Assembly (NCBI GenBank): GCA_944548615.1
Contig: OX155974.1
Span: 3,038,001-3,102,000 of the forward strand
Origin: Micropterix aruncella
Lineage: Eukaryota > Arthropoda > Insecta > Lepidoptera > Micropterigidae
DNA length: 64,000 bases
Reading direction: 5' to 3'
The notes below the pieces were generated by a model that saw only the letters and a program-made list of their open reading frames with translations, was not told where the DNA came from and did no database searches. A program made the translations under genes and the position numbers. This document shows positions 1 to 11,442 of this stretch, one piece after another; the first letter of the stretch is position 1; each line of letters begins with the position of its first letter.

Positions 1-1726
1 CGTAGTCGCTGCCGGCGCCGTCGCTGCTTCCGCCACCCGCTTCGTCGATCTTCTCCGCGCTGCGCTCCGTGCGCGCCGGTGATCGTGTCGCCTGTCTGTC
101 GGCGACGAGTAGCGGGTGCGTCCTGCTTGCAGTGCGGCAGTCTCGTGCGAAGTGGCCTCTTTTGAGGCACCGGAAACACAACCCGGAGCTCCGCGTCCAG
201 TTGGACCGCTCGTTCTCCGTCATCCTGTGGAACTTCCGGCATCGGGTCAGGCTGTGTCCTCTTGTGGAGCACAAGCTGCATACGTCTCCGTCCTCCTTCG
301 GACCGGGAGCCGCTGCTCGTGCACGCTTGTCGGTGCTCCTTGGTGCGTCGTTTTGTCGTTTCTGCGTTTCCGTCCCTGTCGTATAGACCCCCCTGGGTAC
401 GGGTTTCGCTTCTTGTGTCCTCTTGACGTTTTTGTGGCCCCAGTTCGCGCGGTTCACTGCCGTCGCATGCCGCCCGATCTTATCCATATATTCGCTGAAG
501 TCGAAGAGTGTCGGGCTTCCGCCGTGTTTCTCGACCACTGCTTCGCTCCAACCGGATAAGTGGTGCCCCGACAACTTGCCTTCCAGCTCGCGCAGGATTT
601 CCATGTTGTAGGCAATCTCGGGCCTCTTCAGTGATCGCAGCGAGGATATCAGATTTCCAACCGTGATGGTGAAGTCGATAATGTCCTCGCTCGACGTCGA
701 AACGCTTGTCAGTGGTGGCAGGGCGCGAACTTGGTTGATCAGCCTGCCGATGAGAAGATCTGGTCGTCCGAAGCGGCGTTCCAGCATCTCTCGTACTCTC
801 GGCAGCTGGTCGGGGTCGCACAGGAGGGCTGATACCCTTTGGTACGCCTTCCCTTTGAGGCATCGCTGCAGTCTCGTGATCACCTCGCCGGGTGTTAGAC
901 TTCGCATCTGTTGATCCAATTGTGACGCGAAGACTAACCACCGTTCCGGATCGCCATCGAATGTCGGCAGCTCCCGCGGTAGCGTCTGTCGCAGCAGGAT
1001 CCCTTCGCACGCTGAGAGCGCGTGCGGTGTCGCTGCTGGGGCTGCTGCTTGCACTTGTTGCTGTTCCCTTTGTCGTGCCGCGCTGAGTGCCGTTTGCTTT
1101 GAGTGGTCGATCCATTGTGGAATCGGCGGCTTTTCCACCGGTATGCGCAGCTGCGCTACCGATCGACCGATGCTGCGCATTTCCTCAGCTTCTTCCTCTT
1201 CTGCCTCAATCAGGTCTCTCTCGATGGCCGTGGACTGGCGGAGATTGTCGAGTCGCTTCTGCAGACTCTCCTGGCGCAGCTCCAACATCTCCTCTTCGAT
1301 TCGCTGTCTCTCTCGGAGCTCACGTTGTGCTGCCTCTGCGAAGCGACGTCGGCATCTACTGTGCGGCGTCATGCCGGTCTCGCGGCTGCAGATGCTCCCC
1401 TCCCAGTCGGCCGGTCTTCCTTCTGGCTCGCCGTGAAGTGTAACGGCGGCCCCTTCCTCGTGTTGCGGAGTGCTGCGCTGCGGACGAGTCGCTGCAACCC
1501 GAGCTGCTGGGGTTAGCGGCTGTCTTGTAGGCGGGCCCATTGCCCCCTGTGGCGAGTTCTCACGCTGCATCACCGTGCCGCTTACTGTTGCTTGCACGGT
1601 TGCTTCGGTGACGGTGTCGTCGTCCCGCGTGATGTTTTGTTCGCCGGTTCCGCTCTGGTAGCCGGTGGTCGTAGGCTCCTCCTCCCTTTGAGGGCCGTGC
1701 CGGCTTTTTCCGCTGCGCAGACTCAT
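1..1726 (-). CDS. BEL/Pao LTR retrotransposon gag, 3' end beyond the window
   Basis: One open frame runs from an ATG at 1726 to the left edge (about 575 codons, no stop). After a low-complexity head, a charged helical stretch rich in E, R and Q (about residues 125-185) looks like a coiled coil. Next comes the typical BEL gag core (DUF1759 type): TFDGDPERW near residue 254, then the region through VREMLERRFGRP. Two zinc knuckles follow, CSLC-x4-H-x4-C (about 483-496) and CFRC-x4-H-x4-C (517-530). Gag packages the element RNA into cytoplasmic particles; protease and polymerase would follow to the left. The start was chosen because it is the first ATG in frame downstream of the candidate primer site. 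Short ORFs listed in other frames here are shadows. Family assignment is confident; coding integrity beyond the edge is unknown. Confidence 0.85.
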   Translation of the reverse strand, partial: MSLRSGKSRHGPQREEEPTTTGYQSGTGEQNITRDDDTVTEATVQATVSGTVMQRENSPQGAMGPPTRQPLTPAARVAATRPQRSTPQHEEGAAVTLHGEPEGRPADWEGSICSRETGMTPHSRCRRRFAEAAQRELRERQRIEEEMLELRQESLQKRLDNLRQSTAIERDLIEAEEEEAEEMRSIGRSVAQLRIPVEKPPIPQWIDHSKQTALSAARQREQQQVQAAAPAATPHALSACEGILLRQTLPRELPTFDGDPERWLVFASQLDQQMRSLTPGEVITRLQRCLKGKAYQRVSALLCDPDQLPRVREMLERRFGRPDLLIGRLINQVRALPPLTSVSTSSEDIIDFTITVGNLISSLRSLKRPEIAYNMEILRELEGKLSGHHLSGWSEAVVEKHGGSPTLFDFSEYMDKIGRHATAVNRANWGHKNVKRTQEAKPVPRGVYTTGTETQKRQNDAPRSTDKRARAAAPGPKEDGDVCSLCSTRGHSLTRCRKFHRMTENERSNWTRSSGLCFRCLKRGHFARDCRTASRTHPLLVADRQATRSPARTERSAEKIDEAGGGSSDGAGSDY

Positions 1727-1973
1727 GATTTATTGGTGCTCACACAGGATATTTACGGTAGTGCGCTGGTGGCTATCCGGCTCGAAGGACCAGCTTATGT
1801 TGCGCCCGCTTGGCTACAACATGCGGCGCCCCTGGCACGGAACCGATCAGTGGTCGGCGGGGACCCAGGACTGTAAAAAGAGGTCCCCCCACTCGATCGC
1901 CGCTTGCCCTATTACGGGCAGCCACGTCGCCGCTGCGCTTCGATAGCCTCAGTTCGCACTACCACCGTAAATT

Positions 1974-1991
1974 CCCCGTTCCCTGGCACCA
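1974..1991 (-). other. Candidate primer-binding site of the BEL element
   Basis: On the minus strand TGGTGCCAGGGAACGGGG lies between the presumed LTR end and the gag start. It begins with TGG, as primer sites complementary to tRNA 3' CCA do. The matching tRNA was not identified. Confidence 0.35.
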
Positions 1992-2830
1992 ATAAAACAC
2001 AGTCCTCCCTTTCACAAAAAATGTGTATTCATAACTTACTTGCTAACAATGGCTCTAAACAATAAGCAAATTATTAATTGCTATGCCAGTATCGACAATA
2101 AATGGTAAGACATATTATTACCTATATTAAACGTACAGCTAGATAGCCTAAAATTGTCCGCCACTAATATCACTAAACTCAATGTCTATATTCACCGCCG
2201 TCTGCTTCGGATCGCGGCTCGCGGGCCGGCCCGTATCCACGGGCGGGCCGGCGCGGCGCGGCGGCGCAGCGTGATGCAGGCGGCGTTGGCGCTGGCTGCA
2301 GCGTGTCGGCGGCTCGAAGCGACGCGGCGTGGCTGAGGCGCGCCTTGCAGCTGCGTCGGCGGGCGCAGGGCGCGACGTTGCTGGCAGACGCTCAGCGCAG
2401 GTGGCGATGGCGCCGCCCCCGGCAAGCGCTTGTCGCTGGCGCGGCCGGCTCCCTCAGTCGGCGCGGCGTGATGGCGTGACGGCTCGCCGGCGGTGCGGCG
2501 CGGCTATCAGGCGGCGCGGCGGCGCGGCGGCTCTCAGGCGCGGCGCGGCGCGGCGTTCTCTCAGGCGGCGCGGCTTCTCGTGTGTCGCGCGGCTCGGCGC
2601 GCGGCGGCGTGGCGCGACCGATTCTCAATCGGCGCGGTGCGGCGCGTGGTCTTGCGCCACTGACTCGCAGTTCAGTGCGGCGCGGCGACTCTTTCGCCGC
2701 GGCTTCGTGTGGCTCCGTACGCAGTAGCTGGCACGCCCAACTCACAGGTTGGCGTGGCGCGGCGTCTAGCGCAACCGACACGCTGGTCGGTGCGGCGCGG
2801 CGACTCTTTCGCCGCGGCTTCGTCCGCAGT

Positions 2831-3086
2831 GGCTGGCGCGACCGACTCGCAGGTCGTCGCGGCGCGGCGAACGATTTCGCCGCGGCTTTGGCGTGGCCCA
2901 ACGCGCAAACACGCTTCGTTGGCCTGTTCCCGGACGCGGTGATCCGGCGTACCTGCTTGGCTGGCGCGACCGACTCGCAGGTCGTCGCGGCGCGGCGAAC
3001 GATTTCGCCGCGGCTTTGGCGTGGCCCAACGCGCAAACACGCTTCGTTGGCCTGTTCCCGGACGCGGTGATCCGGCGTACCCGCTC
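2831..3086. repeat. 128-bp tandem duplication in GC-rich DNA
   Basis: The block starting GGCTGGCGCGACCGACTCGC at 2831 recurs at 2959, giving a period of 128 bases with near identity until about 3080. Related shorter fragments (for example GACTCTTTCGCCGCGGCTTC) occur twice between 2685 and 2822. Confidence 0.85.
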
Positions 3087-3518
3087 TCCTCCCGCAGTCC
3101 GATGTGGCTCGGCTGCTAGCCGCAGGCGGTCCGCGTCGGTATTCGGCGGCGGCAATAACGTCCACGTTTCTTTGGCCTCGCCCCGAAATACCGAGCAAAT
3201 TACCTTCCACTGCGGCGATTCCCCTCCGGCTCCCGGCTGCTCCGTCGCTGCGTCGCTGCGTCGTCCTTCCCGTCGCTCCCGCTGGCGGCGCGGTCTGGCG
3301 GTCCGTTGCCAAGACCGAGGTCCCGAAGATCCGGCGACCTGAAGCGGCGAGGTCCAACTCACTTCCCCGAGTGGTTGGCTGGTCAGTCTTCTTGACTGTT
3401 CTCCACGACGACTCTTCCACGACGACTTCTTCTTGCAGCGCGACGACTTCCTTCCAGCAGCGCGACGCCTTGACTCCCTAAGCGGCCGGGTGGCCACTTG
3501 TTGCCGGCACCAAGGCCG

Positions 3519-3614
3519 GAGAGCGAATGATTTGCTCCCCGCCCGGCGGCTATATTTATACCCCGGCTCGGGCGGCGCGCGCGCGGCCCGTTTTGCCGGC
3601 GGCCTCTGATTGGC
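3519..3614 (-). promoter_or_regulatory. TATA/Inr promoter with CCAAT box, firing toward the BEL gag
   Basis: Read on the minus strand: GGCCAATCAG (3605-3614), then TATAAATATAG (about 3550-3560), then TCATTC about 31 bases downstream of the TATA start, near 3528. Order and spacing fit an RNA polymerase II core promoter and place transcription toward the gag frame. Confidence 0.5.
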
Positions 3615-3924
3615 CGGCGCTCGGCCTCGCGCTCGCCGATATTTTGTGTCTCGCTTTTTTCCGATTTCTCGTGTTTCCATATTTCGGTTTTCGGCGATGT
3701 TTTCGGCGATATCCTATTTTTCTGTTTTCGGCGGTATCCTCCGCATCGGCAGAATATTCCGCCGATTTCTTTTATGGCGACTTCACTATTTTTCGCCTGA
3801 TGTGGCGATTTTGAGCGGGTTACTTTACTCACTGTTGTCCTTTTCCTTTCCGCTTTCTTTAATTATGTTTTTCTCGTCTATTTAATGCTTCGAATAAACG
3901 TTTCTGAGCTATATTCGAATAAAC

Positions 3925-4270
3925 TCCAGAAATTGATTTCGTGGATCGGTTGACGGTGGCCTCGGTCGCGGCGCGACGTCTGCGAGGTCCGTCCCGTCGC
4001 ACGTAAGCCCATACATTTTGTCGGACAAATCACGCGGATGCTATGCCCGACTGCCGCTTGACGGAAACTGTGTGCCGGCCTCGACAGTTTCCGCCTTTAA
4101 ATTAGATATTATATCCCTGGCGGATCGCCCTATCCTTTGCGGCCACAACACTTTGAATAAATTCTAGCAATTACTCTCGTGGATCGGTTGACGGTGGCCT
4201 CGGTCGCGACGCGACGTCTGCGAGGTCCGTCCCGTCGCACGTAAGCTCATACATTTTGTATGGAAATTCA
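3925..4270. repeat. Direct repeat of about 100 bp at 238-bp spacing
   Basis: The block GTGGATCGGTTGACGGTGGC through the CATACATTTTGT tail is at 3941 and again at 4179. It lies in the presumed U3 of the BEL LTR and may be duplicated upstream regulatory sequence. Confidence 0.75.
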
Positions 4271-5087
4271 CTAAATGCCCCCTTGACATGCACCGAATCT
4301 ATGCCCGATTTTCAGGCGAAATGCGACGACCAATTTTTTCCTATTTCAGTGCCGTCGCCGCGAGATTTTATCTTTCATATTCTCGCTCGTCGCAACAGTG
4401 CCAATCATTGTACTCTCTCCCCTAATTAATTTTTAATTCCTTGAAGTAGTCAGGTTGCTAAGTTATTACGTTGAAGTGTTAAAATGTTTCCACGAAACCA
4501 CCAACTATGATAATGATGCCATCCAAGTAGAGGTTGATCCAAATAGATGACCGTCGATGACCATCCAAGTAGATATTAGACGACGAAACAAAGTCCGTAA
4601 TATAAGGGAATGTTAACTTACAGAAACTGTTCATACCCTCAAAGCGTCTTGAAATTTATGAAACGGAATGAAAGATATATCCTAGATAAAACTCATTTTA
4701 TCTGCCGTTTTGAACTCCATTCGTCGAACTGAGCGGCAGACGAAATTCGTATTATTAGCTGGCAAATAACCACATTTTGATATGAAATTAAACCACGGAG
4801 TAGTAGCAAAAGTTAAATTTAATATTAATAATAACATTAATTATTCCACTAATAACTACTATAACATATTGCAAAAATCACCACCTTTTGTAATTAAGGG
4901 GTAAGTGGAATAAAACACTAATAATATTGAACCGAACGACATAATATTAAAAAACTATGGATCTTATACCTATATCTTATAACTTATAACCATTAAACTT
5001 ATCCTATAGCTTATAAGTATTAAACGTATGGATCTAACACCGCACGAAATGTGTTCAAATTTATTCGGACGGTTCGAGAGGTAGTTT

Positions 5088-5315
5088 TTATAGACGATCG
5101 TTCGTTTCGTATTCCGCTCTAACGCATTGCTCTATCTCATTCGCTTGAACTAATTTCAGTTTTATTTCACAAAGAAACGCAATCGGTCCCATTGATGCTT
5201 TGTCTGTAAACTTTATATGTACATTCTTACAGCAAAACATCTCTGGACTACAAACTTTTACGGAAAACTCCATACAATATAATGTCAAATTGCTATTACA
5301 TTGGTAAGTAGGCAT
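5088..5315 (-). other. Small frame shared by module copies A and B
   Basis: A 75-codon frame after the zinc-finger pseudogene shares its C-terminal 60 residues or so with the frame at 55932-56174, including an identical end (AEYETNDRL). No domain is recognised. The conservation may reflect only the recent duplication. Confidence 0.25.
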
Positions 5316-5780
5316 AATATAATATTACCAATTTATTAGACTTAATATTCTTATTTTTAAAAACATTATATTTACATTATCTCCGCGACGTATAACACCC
5401 CTCTCCTGCTCATTATATTATTTCAACTAAGATACAATAAATGATTTATATCCGAAAATAAAATAAGTTAAACAAGTAACCACTGTTGGATAAAAACTAG
5501 GTTTCTAACTTATAATCCATAATAAACATACACACTTAAATCTAGGTTTTTAAGCAATTAGAATTATATCAGTAAATGCATTTGATTGTTCCATATTGGC
5601 TGTTCGTAGATACATAAACATTCACAAAAAGAAACTGAAAAATAAAATGCATAGGTACATACAGTAGAATATACTACCTAATGGAGATCGCATTGTTCGA
5701 TTTCATCTAAAAAAGTGTTCGTGCTCCACCGATGCACTATGTTCTGCGTGCTTAGAAGACGAAGAGTACTCATCAAAGGT

Positions 5781-8210
5781 CTACCGCCGACAGTTGTTTT
5801 TCGATTGTTTAATATCTTTCAATTGGCATTTGGAAGCAGTCATGTGATTTTTAATTTGAATTTTCCGACCAAATGCATGCTTGCATACTGTACAAACAAA
5901 TGGCTTAATTTGTCGGTGTATTACATTTATATGTCTGATTAAGGTCGACTTGTGGGTGAAAGCTCTGTTACATTCCGCACAACTAGACTTCATTCTGAGA
6001 TGGACTGAGTTTACATGATTCTTCAACTGTGAACGCGTTGCAAAACTACGATTGCATTTGTCACACGCGAAAGGCTTCAATTTCCGGTGGACAGAATTGA
6101 CATGTTTAATTAAATCATCACTTTTAACCCCTCACGTTGCGAGGTAAAAACACCTATCACTTTTGCGCGCGACATATTCGCGCGCAAAAAATCGACGCGA
6201 GTCAACGGCCTTGAGAAAAACGATCATAACTTATAAACCACTAAACGGAATAAAAAAAGATAAAGAGAAAAATGATCGCATTGAAATTTGACATATAAAA
6301 CATTATAACCTTATCTCGTAAAACAATTAAGATAATAATGAATAAATATTACAAAATTGGCAAACTGAAAAAAACTCGCCTATAAAATCATTTAGATTTT
6401 TTTGTAAATACAGTTTTTATAAATATCAAAAATTGTAAATACAGTTATGTTGTTTATTAAATGCTTTACCAAAACGATATTTTTTTTTTACTTATTTGCA
6501 TACAAAAATACGGAAAAAATATTTATTTATTCAGCCAAGAAAAATTTTATTTATTCTCGTAAAAAAAAATTTTTTTAATTTTTAATTTGTGACTAACTAT
6601 GGTATTTTTTTATATGAAATTCTTTCAAAATAACTTTATTACTACATCACTTCTTCTTAGAAATCACACCAGAACTTTGACCTTTGTCTGATATTATAGA
6701 AAAATCTAAAGTTTTGAGAGTTTCCGCGTTCGAACCTAATAATAAACTTTGAATGCCCATAATATAAAATTCGTTAGATTTTTTCAATTATATTGTCTTA
6801 TCATAGACTTATTATATGTCTAATAACTAATTACTATACTCCAAAGAGTCACATTTCATCGAAAAACTATGGAAAATCGCACTTTTTTCTCTCATAGTAA
6901 TTATCAAAACAAGTTTCATTTTCGCGAGCCATATTAGAAAAACAACATATAATGTTCAAAATACGCCTAATTATGTGATAACTTAGGATGTAAATGAAGC
7001 AATACCTATTTTATTAGTAAATTAAAGCGACATTACGTCATGTTTCGCGATATATAGGGATATTTCACAAACATTACAAAATAAAAACGGCCATTTTTTC
7101 ACATTGTTGGCCATTGTTGACAAAGTGTTTTCTTCGAAAATTCGTGAAAAACAGCAAATTGATTGTGAAAATTGAATAATCCTAATGGCTAAACTACTTA
7201 AAAAGGGAAATTACTTACTTTTATCCGGTATACACTGCACTTATATCCACAAAACACTTCACAAAACAAACACTTCGCGGAACCTATACGCCGCCGCGGG
7301 GGGGCCGATCGACACTGCTGTTTTGACGTCTAATGCTGAGTTTTTAAATCGGCGGTCGATGTTATCGTCGTTGGCCGGCGAATGAAAGATTATTTGGCCA
7401 TGTCGTCCCGCGGTCAGAAAGCATTAAAGTACGACGATTCGAATCGTAAATTGCATTTTTCGCAGCGGCGAGCGCGATATCCAAAATCGGATGTTACGGA
7501 TTGTTAGGCGGCCGCCATACATGTCCCCAAATGGATGTTACGTGCTTGAGGGGTTAAAGAAAGCGCGTTTGCATTCCTTACATTCTAATTCCTTCATTTT
7601 TCTATGAACGCCATCGATGTGCAGTTTAAAGCGTGTTTGATTTGAAAATTCTTTGTTGCATAAATCACACGTGAATACATTCAACTGCCGGTGAGTGAAA
7701 TTTACATGCTGTTGTAAGTATTTGCGAAAAGAAAAGACTTTCTTACACTGCTGACACGCATGCTTTAGTTTGCGATGGACCGATTGGACGTGTGTTTTCA
7801 AACTTTCCCTACATGTAAATGCCCTGTCACACTCTTCACAAATATATTTCTTAATTTTCCTATGCACTGTATCAACATGCCTAATTAGATTATATTTACC
7901 TACTACTTGATTGGCGATCGCAGACAACGCAAGTGAATTTATCAAATTTCGTTAATAATACTTTGATCTCTTTCATCACGCTTCCTTCGGGTTTTATGAA
8001 AGCCACTGCCTCTTCTTCAAATTCCGGAATATTTTCTTCCATATAAGAAGAGTTTGGTTGCTCCTCTTTGAAGCAAATATCGCTTTCTGGTTCCAACGTT
8101 TCACTGTATTTATTGTCAGAGCAACTTGGCATCCTGTCTTCGACATCGGACTCTAATTCTATTTTCACTTTAATGTCTGCATGATTTTCGTTATTTTCCT
8201 GCCTTTCCAT
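5781..8210 (-). pseudogene. Broken C2H2 zinc-finger gene (copy A)
   Basis: The acidic head starts at 8210 with MERQENNENHAD. Compared with the intact copy at 54407-55519, about 0.12 kb is missing around 7905-7915, which removes the first Cys-rich region and shifts the frame. The fingers resume in another frame (7900-7558). A TTAA-flanked element then interrupts the fifth finger right after CKRAFF, and the last three fingers lie at 6124-5781, ending in the same basic tail (CRR then stop). Finger cysteines and histidines on both sides of the breaks are retained. With the deletion and the insertion it cannot give the full protein. Confidence 0.9.
6128..7553. mobile_element. TTAA-flanked element (piggyBac-like, non-coding)
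   Basis: The insert is bordered by TTAA at 6124-6127 and 7554-7557. Its ends read CCCCTCACGTTGCGAGG and, from the other side, CCCCTCAAGCACGTAAC, so the terminal inverted repeat is short (CCCCTCA). The sister copy has a single TTAA at this site, so this is a clean insertion with target duplication. A TTAA target is typical of the piggyBac superfamily. The interior is AT-rich and no transposase frame was seen. A 12-bp-stem hairpin built on TTTTGCGCGCGA lies near the left end (6161-6189). Confidence 0.8.
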
Positions 8211-8368
8211 GGTGAATATTTATACTTTTTATTATATATAGAGGTCAAGTAAAGTGGAAAACTGCAGAAACTTAACGATCTACACCATAAATAAATGTCA
8301 TTATTTTGACGTTTCGTGTTTAGTATTGCCACATCTTGGAATATGAAATTCAATATTTATACAAGTTG

Positions 8369-8983
8369 TTTTTACTGTGCGTACTTTTTTTAAAGTGGGT
8401 TAATCAGTACAACAAAGTAAGCTACTTTTGAACAAAAAAAGTTTTTTTTTGAAAATTAACGTTTTGTGTTTTTTTAATTTATTTATTTATTTATTTATTT
8501 ATTTTCAGGAAAACCAACAGCTAATTATAATTTAACAATGCCGGAGTAACATAGCAGAGAGCGAATTAAAGGTTTTCACGTTTAAATAACGTTGTAGAAA
8601 CATATGTGATCTTTCAATTAAAGCTATCGATTAAGAATGCATCAAAAATTATTCAACAATTAATGCTAAAAAATTCACTGTTCAGCCGCTGCCTAGCTGA
8701 GTTAACACTCGTACAGAATAGATCAAAGTCAAAGCGTTTAATCATGTCATTGAAATTGTCACTTGTTCGCCACAGAAATGCATTTTGCCTATAGTTGGTA
8801 CCAGCATGAGGAACATGAAAATGATCGTGATCCGCTTTCAAGCGGTAAGTAAAATGTCACTAATATTGTTTATTTACGATATAATAGCTACCGCTAGATC
8901 ATCTTTTTCTCAACTTTTTCTCAACTTTTTCTCAACCTTTATCTAACAAAACTAAAATCCGTTTTTCCAAAAATAAAAATCTT
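8369..8983. mobile_element. MITE copy, split by a LINE fragment
   Basis: The left end carries GTGGGTTAATCAGTACAACA after a TTTACTGTGCG motif. The other half (8850-8983) contains the reverse of the TAGCGGTAG core found in the copies at 53786 and 62115. The right end is lost at a LINE junction at 8983. Confidence 0.65.
8478..8850 (-). mobile_element. LINE 3'-end fragment inside the MITE
   Basis: A TTTA-repeat tail (8478-8502; TAAA on the minus strand) is followed by a minus-strand frame (8653-8841) containing VPHAGTNYRQNAFLWRTSD, resembling the C-terminal end of jockey-group LINE polyproteins. It is heavily 5'-truncated; the clade is uncertain. Confidence 0.5.
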
Positions 8984-10560
8984 GAGGTGTTGGAAAAATT
9001 CCGACCCAGAACACCAAAGTGTTGTGTATTGTCCTCAGTGACTAGGGAGGAGGTTATAAAAGTAGCCCAATCACTTAAGCCCAAGTCGTCGACTGACATG
9101 TGGTATGTGTCCAGCCGATTACTAAAGTCATCAACGCCTCCACTATTAGCAGATTATCTTTGCGCTCTGTTTAATTCGTGCATAGCAGAAGGCACCTTTC
9201 CGGACAAATTAAAATTAGCAAAAATTATACCTTTATTCCAAAAAGGGTGTCGTGATAACATAGATAACTATAGACCGATATCCATATTACCGGTCTTTAG
9301 CAAAATTTTTGAAGAGATAATGTTGAATCGCATTACTAACTTTTTCGACACTCACGACGTTATTAACAGTAAACAGTTTGGTTTTCGGGCAGGGTTATCG
9401 ACTGTTAATGCTACATCGAAACTACTGCATAAGTTATTGAGTGGGCTGGATAGTTCAAAAACAGTTATTGGTCTATTTTGTGACCTATCAAAAGCATTTG
9501 ACAACACTAACCACAATATTCTACTGAATAAATTAGAACACTATGGTATCAAAGACTCAATCTAATTCAATCATACTTACAAAATAGGTATTAAACGACA
9601 GAAGTAAATGGAACAAGAAGCCAACCGATTCTGGTAACATAGGGTGTACCTCAAGGTTCCATTCTAGGCCCATTTTTATTTTTAGTGTACACCAATGACT
9701 TGCCGGGATGTGTGTCATCCGAGAATGATGACATTATATTGTTTGCAGATGACACATCTCTTATCTTCTGTGACAAAAATAAGGAATCATTAATAAATAG
9801 AATTAGGTATACGATTGATCAACTCTTGATTTGGTTTAATTCTAATGAATATTACACGTCTAAATATTACAAAATCAAAAAGAATTAATTTTTGCTTAAG
9901 ACCTGCCAATGTTGACTATATAAATGAATTACACGACTATTTTGAAATCGACATCACAGAAGATATAAATTTTCTAGGATTAAGAATTGACAGTAAATTA
10001 CAATGGAATGCGCACATCGAACAATTAGCTAACTTAAGCTATGTAGCTCGATATACCTACTCTATTTAAAAAATTAGAAGTCTTTGTGGTTTTGCGGCAG
10101 CCAAATCAGTATACTTTGCGTATTTTAATTCTATAATGACTTATGGACTACTATTTTGGGAAAATGCTGCAACTAGTAAAAGAATCTTTCTTTTGGAAAA
10201 GAGAGCACTGCGCAGCATGTATCAGGTAACGACTAGGACCTCATGCAAAGAATATTTCAGCAAGGCAAGGGTAATGACTATGTATTCGGCGTTCATATAC
10301 CAGTGTTTAATGTATGCTAGACAGCACCTAGCAGAAACACCAATTAATGCAGACATTCACTCGCATCAAATCCGCGGTAGCTCCCTTTTATGCGTACCAT
10401 GAATACGACTGGCAAAAGTACAAAAAAGCTACTTGTACCTTAGCATTAAATTCTATAATCTACTCCCTAAAAAATTTAAACAGCTGGAGGACATGCAATT
10501 AAAAAAAACATCAAGGAGATACTGATAGGCCACCCTTTCTATAACCTTGTCGAATTTGAG
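8984..10560 (+). pseudogene. Decayed jockey-superfamily LINE reverse transcriptase
   Basis: The frame at 8987-9565 holds the N-terminal reverse-transcriptase blocks (NYRPISILPVFSKIFE, KQFGFR, LFCDLSKAFD). The palm continues in another frame with GVPQGSILGPFLFL and the catalytic FADDT near 9745. The thumb region (INFLGLRIDSKLQWNAHI, then a C-terminal YG..FW block) extends to about 10400 across at least two frameshifts and a stop. The endonuclease domain is absent, so the copy is 5'-truncated. It interrupts the MITE at 8983. It resembles other jockey-group elements; the clade was not resolved. Confidence 0.8.
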
Positions 10561-11440
10561 GGCCATGATTTTTGAAATATTGTGCCCATTAAAATTACTT
10601 GAAAAAGTAGTCTTGTTGTCTGATTCTTTTATATGGTCTTACATCTGTACTTTTAGTTTAAAATGCATAACGTAGATTTAATTTGATTATTTTTACTGAC
10701 AATTTAAATATTACGATGAATAATTTTGCTACGTATCTTTTCGAATTAATAACTATTTCAAATATTAGGCTTCTATTTTGATTATTTATATTTATAGTTT
10801 GACAATCTAGTAGTTTTCTTGACTACCTATATATGTTCAGTAAAGAGTAGTAACGAAACTTACTACCTAACCCAATTATTTTGAGACGTCCAAAAGAGGT
10901 CTTTAGCCGTCAATCACGACGAAAATGTAATGTAATGTAGAGCGTCCAAGAAGAAAAACCCTCCTATTCTCAACTTTCATGAGAGTCTCGCATACATATT
11001 TTTGTTGCCGATTTCTAATGGTAAAATGCCTTTTCTGATAAAATTTCAAGCATACCTAGTTATCAACATCTATGTTTATTCTTAGTTTTAAGTCAGCAAC
11101 ATTTTTAGTCCATCAGTGCTTACTTTTTCTTTGTAAGAATCTTTTTTTATTGTATAGTATTTTAAATATTATAATTAGCGGGAGTTTTGTTGTACGACGA
11201 AGAAAAAATGGAATTATCATTTTAAAAATAATTATTGTAGTGTAAATAAATTTGTTATATAATATTAAAGATGCATTCTTACCAAGGAAATAGCAATTTT
11301 ATATTGTTATCTGTGTAGTTTTCTTAAAAATTCCTATCCATATTTTGTAGCCTCATTTTGATGTAATACTGTTCGTGTTTAAGTTTACCGATACATTATT
11401 GATATATTTATACCATTATTGAGATATATTATAGATTATA
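10561..11440. other. AT-rich stretch, nothing recognised
   Basis: No frame, repeat or structured element was recognised. It may include the 3' untranslated part of the preceding LINE. Confidence 0.4.
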
Positions 11441-11442
11441 CG

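Larger units (their letters stand above)
1992..4397 (-). mobile_element. Probable very long 5' LTR/leader of the BEL element
   Basis: The right boundary is set by homology. The zinc-finger module copy matches its sister near 56.88 kb up to 4398, and the minus strand then starts TGTTGCGACGAGCG, an LTR-like TG start. The left boundary is the candidate primer site at 1991. In between are a TATA/Inr promoter, GC-rich DNA (2190-3640) and internal repeats. At about 2.4 kb this would be unusually long for a BEL LTR, and only one LTR is in the window, so the limits are inference. GC-rich frames between 2392 and 3680 show no recognisable domain. Confidence 0.4.
4399..8983 (-). repeat. Inverted copy (copy A) of the zinc-finger module
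   Basis: Read on the minus strand this stretch follows the plus-strand sequence 53786-56880: MITE, zinc-finger frame, the 0.4 kb after its stop, a small frame (5088-5315) and an AT-rich tail ending at GGCAC. It is disrupted by a 1.4-kb TTAA-flanked insert (6128-7553) and a LINE fragment (8478-8850). It is bounded by the BEL LTR on the left and a LINE on the right. Confidence 0.85.

Noticed and set aside
480..1115. A 211-codon minus-strand frame
   Set aside because: The true gag frame in another register carries the DUF1759 core and both zinc knuckles.
2392..3680. Long GC-rich frames (342, 304 and 162 codons)
   Set aside because: Open only because of extreme GC content and tandem duplication; no domain, and they overlap on both strands.
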